Positions 24,838 to 31,752 of a stretch of DNA of 39,950 nucleotides are shown here, piece by piece (position 1 is the first letter of the stretch; every line of letters begins with the position of its first letter). The notes under the pieces were generated by a model. That model ran no database searches and was not told the DNA's origin. It saw only the letters and a list, made by a program, of their open reading frames with translations. The stretch comes from a virus: the IMG/VR virus record IMGVR_UViG_3300034101_004341, positions 1 through 39,950 of that record; one strand, written 5' to 3'. The position numbers and the translations under genes were made by a program.

Positions 24838-25587
24838 ATGAGCCGATTTTTAAAGTTATTAGAAGAAGCAAAGATAGCTAATAACCCAGCTATCTATACT
24901 AAAAAACTAGATACTCTAATTAACTACTTAAAGGATAAAGAAAAAGTATTACTACTTACAACCAGTAACCGTTGGGAAGGCGACAAGGAGCAACCTAAGA
25001 GTACACAACTAGCAGAGTTTGTTAAAAAAGAAGTCGGTAACAATGCAGAATTAATTGACGTAAGCAAACTTACAATATATTGCTGTGAGGGTAATGTGAG
25101 TAAAATGGACGGTAATAATTGTGGAGTTAAAGACGCAGCTTTAAAAGACAAAGAAAAAAACCCTACCGGGGATCACCGTTGCTGGGCATCTATAAACAAT
25201 AAAGATGATGAATTATGGAAAGTATCTAAACCTTTATTTGAAGCTGATGCTGTAATATTTTTTGTGAGTGTGCGCTGGGGACAAGCTAATAGTGTTTATC
25301 AAAAATTAATTGAACGTCTAAACTGGATAGAGAATAGACATACAACTTTAGAAGAAGATAATATAATAGAAGGTAAAGACGCTGGTATTGTAGTTATAGG
25401 TCAAAACTGGAACGGTACAGCTGTCTTAGATACCCAGAAAAAAGTATTAGACTTTTACGGCTTTAACGTGCCTGATGAGTTAAGCTTTAACTGGCAATAT
25501 ACCGACGATACTTTAGATGAAACTCAAGAGAGCTATAAAAAAGCTCCAGAAGCGTTTGAAAAGTCTTTCGACATTAAACTGAAGTAA
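24838..25587 (+). CDS. Flavodoxin-fold NAD(P)H-dependent FMN reductase-like protein
   Basis: 249 residues. KVLLLTTSNRW (36-46) is the first strand and phosphate loop, KSTQLAEFVKKEV is helix 1, AELIDVSKLTIYCCEGNVS (71-88) leads into a Cys-containing loop (C82, C83, C95), ELWKVSKPLFEADAVIFFVSVRWGQANSVYQKLIERLNWI is the conserved A-D-A-(I/V)-(I/V)-x-x-(S/T)-P/V-x-x-(W/Y)-G segment, and DAGIVVIGQNWNG is a later strand. This matches FMN reductase/iron-sulfur flavoprotein-type enzymes that pass electrons from NAD(P)H to quinones or other acceptors. The N terminus MSRFLKLLEE-A is an add-on before the fold and looks like a T4 capsid-targeting leader (L-E-E before A). Plus-strand island; its end overlaps the convergent glycosyltransferase by 14 bases. 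Confidence 0.7.
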   Translation: MSRFLKLLEEAKIANNPAIYTKKLDTLINYLKDKEKVLLLTTSNRWEGDKEQPKSTQLAEFVKKEVGNNAELIDVSKLTIYCCEGNVSKMDGNNCGVKDAALKDKEKNPTGDHRCWASINNKDDELWKVSKPLFEADAVIFFVSVRWGQANSVYQKLIERLNWIENRHTTLEEDNIIEGKDAGIVVIGQNWNGTAVLDTQKKVLDFYGFNVPDELSFNWQYTDDTLDETQESYKKAPEAFEKSFDIKLK

Positions 25588-26266
25588 CTGGCCCGTAACG
25601 CTCTTCTATAATTTTCATATTGCGGGCATACGTAACTTGCTGGTTAGGATTAGCATTAACCGTTGACCCGCCTTCGTGAAAGATGGGGAACGGTCCCGCA
25701 ACTTTATTAGTACCTACAACTCCGTCTAGTCTTACTTCAGGCACTTGGTGTATACTGTACCCTGCATTGTACGCTCGAATGCAAAAATCAATATCTTCTC
25801 CACAGCCAGGGGTAAAAGTCTCATCAAGTAAACCGACTTTGTTTATTACTTCTCTTTTAATAGCCGCGCAAAAGAAAAGCACCCAGGGCTTATGGCCTTG
25901 ATAGCGTTTAATAAGCCCAGTAACTCCTGCTTTAGGGTGATTATTAAAAGGTTCAAGAAGTTGATCTAGCCAAGACTTATCAAATAAGACAGTATCGTTG
26001 TTAAGCAATATAACATAATCTCCAGTAGCAGCTGACATACCCATATTAACCGCTTTAGGGTACCCTAAAGGTTTAGGCCACTGAACCATATGAAAATGTT
26101 TATTTTTATACTCTGCTTCAAAAAGTACTTTTGTATAATCTGTACAGCCATTTGATACTATAATCACTTCCCCATCTGTCAAATCAGTATTATCTTTAAC
26201 ACTTTTAAGACATTTATTAAGAAGGTCCCAACGATTGAGTGTTGGTATTACTATAGAAAATTTCAT
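25574..26266 (-). CDS. Family 2 glycosyltransferase, 230 aa
   Basis: Typical GT2 order: KFSIVIPTLNRWDLLNKCLKSV (2-23), VIIVSNGCTD (34-43), PLGYPKAVNMGMSAATGDYVILLNNDTVL with NND as the metal site, VTGLIKRYQ, and the acceptor-side block NKVGLLDETFTPGCGEDIDFCIRAYNAGY containing the GxxED base. All catalytic features are present, so it should be active and cytoplasmic. Donor and acceptor are unknown. It overlaps the MGMFDNI gene upstream by four bases (ATGA), forming a two-gene minus-strand unit between two plus-strand islands, and its stop region overlaps the convergent reductase gene. Confidence 0.9.
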   Translation of the reverse strand: MKFSIVIPTLNRWDLLNKCLKSVKDNTDLTDGEVIIVSNGCTDYTKVLFEAEYKNKHFHMVQWPKPLGYPKAVNMGMSAATGDYVILLNNDTVLFDKSWLDQLLEPFNNHPKAGVTGLIKRYQGHKPWVLFFCAAIKREVINKVGLLDETFTPGCGEDIDFCIRAYNAGYSIHQVPEVRLDGVVGTNKVAGPFPIFHEGGSTVNANPNQQVTYARNMKIIEERYGPVTSV

Positions 26267-26841
26267 AGCTTGTAAGAGATACTATGAAAAAAGCTTCCTA
26301 ATTTATTACAGGTAGCATACCAGACCCTACGGGAAAACCACCGATAGGGTTTAGTATGAAAAACATATTTGTTATACCAAACGTTATTTTGTCTTTCAAT
26401 TTCTCCTGCCCAGTTTTTCTCTCTTTGTTTACGTTCTGTATTATCTTCTTTAGTAAACTCAAACAGTTCGATTCTGACAAGATTTCCTTCGTTAAATATT
26501 GCTTTAAATTCTACCCAGCAGTCATACTTGTCCTGCACGTCTATAATAGAATCATAAAAATATATTTCCCCGTGATACCCAATAGCTTGTAAATAAGGGT
26601 CTTTTGTTTCTAGACGTCCCATTCTATCAATCCATTTTTTAGCTTTTGGATCTCCTTCTATCCATGTTTCAGTCTTATAGAGTTGTCTAAACAACTTACC
26701 GTCTTGTATAAAATAAGACCCCATTACATTATCTAAATCTTTGGTTTGAAAAATCCATGTGTTTTTATCAAGACCAAGAGCGATCATTTCTTCCGAATAA
26801 GGAAGATTGCCAGATACACTGATATTATCGAACATTCCCAT
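26263..26841 (-). CDS. Conserved phage protein of the MGMFDNI type, function unknown
   Basis: 192 residues starting MGMFDNISVSGNLP. The WIFQTKDLDNVMGSYFIQDGKLFRQLY block (about 29-55) is, from memory, a widely shared pattern in phage hypothetical proteins. The C-terminal part is charged and aromatic (WAGEIERQNNVWYNKYVFHTKPYRWF). No membrane segment or catalytic motif is evident. It overlaps the downstream GT2 gene by four bases. Its start codon overlaps the TATAAATA element that reads outward in the other direction, so the two divergent units probably share a control region. Confidence 0.7.
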   Translation of the reverse strand: MGMFDNISVSGNLPYSEEMIALGLDKNTWIFQTKDLDNVMGSYFIQDGKLFRQLYKTETWIEGDPKAKKWIDRMGRLETKDPYLQAIGYHGEIYFYDSIIDVQDKYDCWVEFKAIFNEGNLVRIELFEFTKEDNTERKQREKNWAGEIERQNNVWYNKYVFHTKPYRWFSRRVWYATCNKLGSFFHSISYKL

Positions 26842-26848
26842 ATAAATA
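26841..26848 (+). promoter_or_regulatory. T4-late-type promoter element TATAAATA
   Basis: An exact TATAAATA at 26841-26848 lies 40 bases upstream of the plus-strand gene at 26888, in a 46-base divergent gap. This is the consensus read by T4 gp55-type late sigma factors. No -35-like box is evident, as expected for late promoters. Confidence 0.5.
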
Positions 26849-26887
26849 TTTTAGTGTAATTTTTTAGAAAATCAATAAGTAATAACA

Positions 26888-27223
26888 ATGCATTCCAAGC
26901 AAAATAGAAAATTATTAGAAATGTATACATTGCTCAAAGAAGACAATGATACTGTTTCTGGGCTTGGAGGGGATTTTGTTGTCGAGGATAAAGCAGCTCT
27001 TGATTGGAAACAAGTAGGACTATACGAGCCGGATACCCCCACTGAAACAAAACAAACTGAAATTGCATTAAAAGAACTTGAGAGTTTGCTCAATAAATTT
27101 GATATGGCTTTAGAAACGTGGCGTAAGAAATATGAAAAACTTGGAGCAAATGATACTGTTTCTAAAGAACAATTAGGTCAGTTTATTGCTAAGACTAGAT
27201 TAAATTTAACCAGATTAGATTAA
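26888..27223 (+). CDS. Small hypothetical protein, 111 aa
   Basis: Not recognised. It starts MHSKQNRKLLEMYTLLKEDNDTVSGLGGDFV. A central acidic/polar stretch (YEPDTPTETKQTEI) leads into a long amphipathic helix (IALKELESLLNKFDMALETWRKKYEKLG, about 60-87) and a final helix with TVSKEQLGQFIAKTRLNLTRL. This is compatible with a small coiled-coil or adaptor protein. The stop TAA overlaps the start of the next gene (TAATG), so the two are translated together. It may serve the downstream fusion enzyme. The leader contains AATAAGTAATAACA directly before the ATG; a later ATG at residue 12 is possible. Confidence 0.6.
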   Translation: MHSKQNRKLLEMYTLLKEDNDTVSGLGGDFVVEDKAALDWKQVGLYEPDTPTETKQTEIALKELESLLNKFDMALETWRKKYEKLGANDTVSKEQLGQFIAKTRLNLTRLD

Positions 27224-28884
27224 TGAATTTTCAACAATTTTATATTTTAAACGAAGGTGGAGCCGGTGGCCATATGGCGCATCCTTTTGATGTAGAAAAC
27301 GTCAACACCGGTCAAGATTTAATAGATCTATTTGATAGAACGGTACGCTTTCTTTCTAAAAACCCGGCCCCATTAAAGATAGATGGTGCTAATGCTAGTG
27401 TGCGCTTAGTAACTACCTCTGCAGGTACAAAACAATTTGCTCTGTATAGAGGGGCCAAAAAAGATGTAAAAGAAGCAATTACTATAGACAAACTTAAAGA
27501 ACGTTTTCCAGAGTCTCCGGGTATGGTTAAACTTGGTACTCAAGTTTTAACTATCTTTAACGAGTCTTTACTTAGTTCAATCGAAGAGCTACGTAGGTTA
27601 GGTTTATACAACGATCCTTTAATGTTTTTTAACACCGAGTTTGTAAGCGGTAGTACAAACGTAATAGGCTATAAGAATAACTTTTTAGCTATACATTTAA
27701 TTGAAAAGATTGTTGAAAAGAAGAGTTTAATAAAAGGATCTATAAGTTACGCAAGTCAAAAAGTATTATATGATAAAGATATTTTAGAGCAATACGTAAA
27801 GAAAGTAAATGCTGTAGCAGAAAAATACAATTTTAAAGTCATACATCAAATACCTGCCCAATTAGTAAACACTCCAGATTTTAATAAAGTTTTACAAAGC
27901 ACTCTTACTATTAATAATGAAAAGAAGACTTTAAAAAATTGGTTAGCACAAGCCATTAACCCTCTCAATAAAATAGTACACTTAAAAACTAATAAAACTG
28001 TAGCTGCAAATAACCAAGGGCTTTATTTAGATGTTATTGAAAGACAAGCCCAATTAGGGGATCTAATTGACGGTAACGATATAAAAGCCGCCACTGATGG
28101 TATAGTATTTTGGCATGCAACTCGTTTATTGGGTAAAGAAATATTAGATAATGTTACTTCTGAATTAGGTTCCGGTTCCACTCAAGAAGGTATAGTTATT
28201 AATTCAAAAAGCGTTGCCCCGATTATCTTTAAAATAACTGGCGACTTTTTTATACGTAATCAGCTAAGTCCATTTAAGAAAGTTGGCAAACCGCCTAGTA
28301 AGATAGCTGTTATTTACCCGGGTAGATTCCAGCCATTTCATTTAGGGCACGCTTCAGTATATAATAGTTTAAGAAAACAATTTCCAGGGGCAGATGTTAT
28401 TATAGCTACTTCTGATAAAGTCGAACCAATAGATTCTCCTTTTACTTTTGAAGAGCGTAAAAAAATGATTATAGCAAGTAACGTTGATGCTAATGCAGTG
28501 CAAAAAGCAGTCAATCCTTATCTTGCTAGAGAAATACTATCTCAATACGACGCAAGCGGTACTATAGCTATTTTTGCAGTAGGCGCTAAAGATATGACCG
28601 GGCCGGATGCTCGTTTTAAATTTGGTGTTAAAAAAGACGGTAACCCGACTTACTATCAACCCTTTACAGCTGTTAACGACTGTCTTACTTTAGACAGACA
28701 TGGCTATATAGTTACCGCCCCTACTATGTCTTTTAAAGTTTTAGGTACACCGATTACCGGTGCATCTGAAGTTAGAGAACTATGGAGAATTTCTAACGCT
28801 AATAAAAGAAAACAAATTATAATAGACCTGTACGGTGCTTTTATACCGGAACTGTATAATTTGTTTACTATTAAAATAAAGTAA
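27223..28884 (+). CDS. Fusion of KxDG nucleotidyltransferase (ligase-like) and HxGH adenylyltransferase domains
   Basis: 553 residues. Residues 12-23 GGAGGHMAHPFD introduce the first domain. K52-I-D-G55 with ANASVRL fits motif I of the covalent nucleotidyltransferase (RNA/DNA ligase) superfamily, FFNTEFV (135-141) fits motif III, EGIVI (322-326) motif IV, and IFKITG (335-340) motif V. Residues 361-553 form a second domain: VIYPGRFQPFHLGHASVY with the HxGH-type motif, SPFTFEERKKMI, and ITGASEVREL (511-520) as the ISxTxxR-type motif, as in NMN/pantetheine-type adenylyltransferases. The protein may couple NAD-related nucleotide synthesis to a nucleotidyl transfer or ligation. MNFQQFYILNE-GG at the N terminus resembles the T4 capsid-targeting leader. 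One base separates its stop from the convergent methyltransferase gene. Confidence 0.75.
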   Translation: MNFQQFYILNEGGAGGHMAHPFDVENVNTGQDLIDLFDRTVRFLSKNPAPLKIDGANASVRLVTTSAGTKQFALYRGAKKDVKEAITIDKLKERFPESPGMVKLGTQVLTIFNESLLSSIEELRRLGLYNDPLMFFNTEFVSGSTNVIGYKNNFLAIHLIEKIVEKKSLIKGSISYASQKVLYDKDILEQYVKKVNAVAEKYNFKVIHQIPAQLVNTPDFNKVLQSTLTINNEKKTLKNWLAQAINPLNKIVHLKTNKTVAANNQGLYLDVIERQAQLGDLIDGNDIKAATDGIVFWHATRLLGKEILDNVTSELGSGSTQEGIVINSKSVAPIIFKITGDFFIRNQLSPFKKVGKPPSKIAVIYPGRFQPFHLGHASVYNSLRKQFPGADVIIATSDKVEPIDSPFTFEERKKMIIASNVDANAVQKAVNPYLAREILSQYDASGTIAIFAVGAKDMTGPDARFKFGVKKDGNPTYYQPFTAVNDCLTLDRHGYIVTAPTMSFKVLGTPITGASEVRELWRISNANKRKQIIIDLYGAFIPELYNLFTIKIK

Positions 28885-28885
28885 C

Positions 28886-29425
28886 TCAATAGTAAAAGTC
28901 TTCTTTAACTACTTCTTGTTTCTTTTTTAAAGCAGCTATACCTTGCCCGTCAGTAATTACTTCAATTAAGTCATAATACTTTAACGACATTTGATAGTCT
29001 GAACGATTAAAGTCGTGAATAAAAACAATTACATTTTCATCTATAATATCCCAAAGATATTTTGCGCAATATTTTCTTGCTCTACCGTCTATAAGAGCTT
29101 TAGTAAATTTTAATTTTTTAGTCGCAGGTATGTGGATATAATCTTTAAATTGTTCGTACCTACACGGCTTGGGGTCCGGACTATGGGCAGCTTGATATAT
29201 TAACTCTACATTAGTAATATCATACGCGCTTATTACTTTTTTAAGATTGTTTATCCAATCTATATCGTGCTCTATAGAAATAACATTTTTCACTATACCG
29301 GAAAAGTATATAGTGCTGTTACCACTACCATATTCGAGCAGTGTATCGTCTCTGTTTAAATATTTTTCTATAAACTTATACTCATGCTCATGCATGAGAG
29401 GTCTAAAAGAGTTAAATTTATTCAT
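28886..29425 (-). CDS. SAM-dependent methyltransferase-like protein, 179 aa
   Basis: TLLEYGSGNSTIYF (28-41) is the class I motif I (E-x-G-x-G-x-S-T), VISIEHDIDWINNLKK (48-63) is motif II with an acidic residue to bind the ribose, and KALIDGRARKYCAKYLWDII followed by NVIVFIHDFNRSDYQ is the second half with D-G-R...H-D. This pattern fits small-molecule or sugar methyltransferases of the type found in surface-glycan clusters. It overlaps the GT8-GT9 gene by four bases. It probably modifies a sugar or a lipid-linked intermediate made by its neighbours, but DNA methylation motifs (such as DPPY) are absent. Confidence 0.65.
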   Translation of the reverse strand: MNKFNSFRPLMHEHEYKFIEKYLNRDDTLLEYGSGNSTIYFSGIVKNVISIEHDIDWINNLKKVISAYDITNVELIYQAAHSPDPKPCRYEQFKDYIHIPATKKLKFTKALIDGRARKYCAKYLWDIIDENVIVFIHDFNRSDYQMSLKYYDLIEVITDGQGIAALKKKQEVVKEDFYY

Positions 29426-31020
29426 CGGTTATTTTCGTATATATCCATTACTTCCTTCACAACAGTATCGACATCTGGTAGATATTCAAGTACTGTCTTT
29501 TCTTTTGGAATAAAATCAATAGTATCGTGTTTAAACTCTGTATGACGAACTTCAAGATCGTCTAAGAGAAGATTCTTACGAAGTGCTTTTGTTTTATAAT
29601 ACTGAGTACCATTACGGAATGGTAAAATATGGTCCTCGTGTTTGCAAGTAGGGAATGTAACAATCCAGTTATCAAACGCTCCCGCAACATGTAAAGGAGA
29701 TGAATCATTAGTTACTAAGCACCTTGAAAGGGAGATAAGAGCAAAAAGCTGACCGAGTGTGGTAAGATCTCTAAGATCGTAACCGTCTTCCGGCACTTTA
29801 ACCGGCAAATACCCTTGCTTTTCATCAATAGTTCTACCGATTAGTACTACGGTAAGTTTTTCTGAGAGTTTGTTAACAATATCCTGCCACCAATCAATTG
29901 GTAGGGTCTTTGAAGGCCACCATCTGCCTGCGTGAACAATTACAGTAGGTTTATCAGGATTTTTATTTTTAAACAAATCAATTACATAAGAAACGTCTTC
30001 AGTGTCTAGTTTTAATTGAATAGTTTTATCCTTATTAGGAATCGTTCTCTTAATCATGGACATCGAAGCAAAATCAGTAGGATGAAAAAGCACGTGGGAC
30101 AATTTATGCTCAGATTGCTCTTCATCCGGGCAGGTATGCATTGTTATTAATGCATCATTTATTCCTTTCCATTGATCGTAGTTAATTACCGGACAACTAA
30201 GATGTTCAAATAGTCTCGGAAAGTGAGTCACAACTGTAATGTTTGTGTCTGGATATAATTTTTGTACGTATCGTATAGCGGGCTCTGAACAGAGCTGGTC
30301 TCCTAGCCCTGCGGTTACCGAGATTAAAATATTACGCTTATATTTATATCCTTCTTGTTTGTCTTTTTCCCATTGTTCAATATCTTTAAGAATAACATCC
30401 ATTTGTATATTCTTTGGGGCCCCAGCATAATGTACTATATAAGAATTTAAACGAGAGATTCCACAAAATTTATCAAGAATGTCCATACGATTAAAATCAT
30501 AATGCAAATCATGCATTTCAATCTTATCGTTTAAAATTCTAAGATTAATATAGGGTTGATCTGTCTCAACAAAATCAACCCCTTTAGGAAGTCTAAAGAT
30601 TTGTTTATGTATACGTGAGATAACCATTACCCCGGAATTGTAAAATTTGCCGCCCCATTTTTTTAGCGGTTCATTATAATATTCTGAAGCTTGTTCAAGG
30701 TACTCAAAACGCGGAGCGTACCGGCCTTCGTTAAGCATACCTAGTTTATTTTCAGGTACAATTTTAAGAAGATCGGGGCAATCTTCTCTAATTAAAATAT
30801 CAATATCGAAGTAGATGATTCGTTTATATTGATTTAAAAGTTCAGCTATGAGAAATTTATTCCACTTCTGAGTGATATAATATTTGTTAAATTCGGCAAT
30901 ATTTAAAAAATCAGCACCAATTTTTTCGGCGTAGTTTTTAATAGAAGGCAAAGTAATCTTTGCAACTTCGTTATAGTAATCCCCAATTGAGATGGTTAAA
31001 ACTAGGCTCTCTTTTTTCAT
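29422..31020 (-). CDS. Two-domain glycosyltransferase: GT8-like plus GT9 heptosyltransferase-like
   Basis: 532 residues. The first domain opens SLVLTISIGDYYNEVA and has KRIIYFDIDILI (66-77) with D72-x-D74, GKFYNSGVMVIS (124-135) and TDQPYINLRI, typical of GT8/GT-A enzymes. From about 230 the GT-B-type GT9 domain runs: ILISVTAGLGDQLCSEPAIRYV (231-252), TVIVHAGRWWPSKTLPIDWWQDIV (359-382), VVLIGR (391-396), DLTTLGQLFALISLSRCLVTNDSSPLHVAGAF (418-449). GT9 enzymes add heptose to lipopolysaccharide core. The start lies inside the upstream gene (50-base overlap), but it is needed for the first beta strand of GT8. A fusion of these two folds in one phage protein is uncommon in my experience. Confidence 0.8.
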   Translation of the reverse strand: MKKESLVLTISIGDYYNEVAKITLPSIKNYAEKIGADFLNIAEFNKYYITQKWNKFLIAELLNQYKRIIYFDIDILIREDCPDLLKIVPENKLGMLNEGRYAPRFEYLEQASEYYNEPLKKWGGKFYNSGVMVISRIHKQIFRLPKGVDFVETDQPYINLRILNDKIEMHDLHYDFNRMDILDKFCGISRLNSYIVHYAGAPKNIQMDVILKDIEQWEKDKQEGYKYKRNILISVTAGLGDQLCSEPAIRYVQKLYPDTNITVVTHFPRLFEHLSCPVINYDQWKGINDALITMHTCPDEEQSEHKLSHVLFHPTDFASMSMIKRTIPNKDKTIQLKLDTEDVSYVIDLFKNKNPDKPTVIVHAGRWWPSKTLPIDWWQDIVNKLSEKLTVVLIGRTIDEKQGYLPVKVPEDGYDLRDLTTLGQLFALISLSRCLVTNDSSPLHVAGAFDNWIVTFPTCKHEDHILPFRNGTQYYKTKALRKNLLLDDLEVRHTEFKHDTIDFIPKEKTVLEYLPDVDTVVKEVMDIYENNR

Positions 31021-31750
31021 AGTTCTCTTTAAGTTTATATGAAGTTAAAGCTTTTTCAATCTCAACAATTAACTTTTCTGACATAATTTCTTTATACCCA
31101 CCGATTTTTCCTTTAACAGGGCCAAAATTAGGTAAGGATTTATCCTGAACATCGGGAATATTTGCTGCAATTTTCTTTTCAATCCAATTTTCAATTTTTT
31201 GTTTAAGAAAAGAATAATTTGTAAGCATATCTTCGTAATCAACTACAAGCATTTTATCTTTATACTTTAACCAACCATTAGTATGCAAAAACCAGCGATG
31301 AACATAACTTTCTGGTTCAATGATAATATGCGGATCGGGTACATATGGTTTAAAAAAATTAAAACCAATAGTGCCAGGTTTACTAAATACCCATTCTTCA
31401 AATGACGGAAAATTCTTTATTTCCGTAGAATGTAAAAATTTGTAGTAGCTGTTTAACACATCTTTAATATCTCGCTTAACATAAATAACTTTATATTTGG
31501 TAAACAAAAATTCTAAATAGTCTTCCATAAACTCAACTTGATGATGGGACTTGTTTACTGAATCTACAAAATATGCGTTAGATATAATATGTTTGTATGT
31601 ATTATGTTTATAGTCTTTTAAATTAAACTCGAGAGCTTTTGAGGTAAAACCGATAGTAGTAAACTGTCCTTTCTTATCATGGTTTATACAATTAATTAAT
31701 AAATGCGTACCAGATCGCTCGTGTGTTATAACAATTACCGGTTTAACCAT
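30971..31750 (-). CDS. Sulfotransferase, 259 aa
   Basis: VIVITHERSGTHLLINCI (5-22) matches the 5'-phosphosulfate loop of PAPS-dependent sulfotransferases. YKVIYVKRDIKDVLNSYYKFL (86-106) matches the 3'-phosphate-binding element (R93, D94, S101). W-F-L-x-x-x-x-x-W (about 152-160) and LVVDYEDML follow in the usual order. The enzyme would move sulfate from host-made PAPS to a carbohydrate or protein; no PAPS-making gene is in the window. It has a 50-base overlap with the downstream GT8-GT9 gene and sits 2 bases after the RCC1 gene. The nearby fibre is very Tyr-rich, so a tyrosine acceptor is conceivable, but a sugar acceptor is the more usual case. Confidence 0.8.
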   Translation of the reverse strand: MVKPVIVITHERSGTHLLINCINHDKKGQFTTIGFTSKALEFNLKDYKHNTYKHIISNAYFVDSVNKSHHQVEFMEDYLEFLFTKYKVIYVKRDIKDVLNSYYKFLHSTEIKNFPSFEEWVFSKPGTIGFNFFKPYVPDPHIIIEPESYVHRWFLHTNGWLKYKDKMLVVDYEDMLTNYSFLKQKIENWIEKKIAANIPDVQDKSLPNFGPVKGKIGGYKEIMSEKLIVEIEKALTSYKLKENYEKREPSFNHLNWGLL

Positions 31751-31752
31751 TA

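Noticed and set aside
23768-24871. Longer nucleotidyltransferase start at 24871
   Set aside because: It would overlap the start of the divergent gene at 24838 by 34 bases and add a hydrophobic N terminus unlike the family. The ATG at 24817 fits better.
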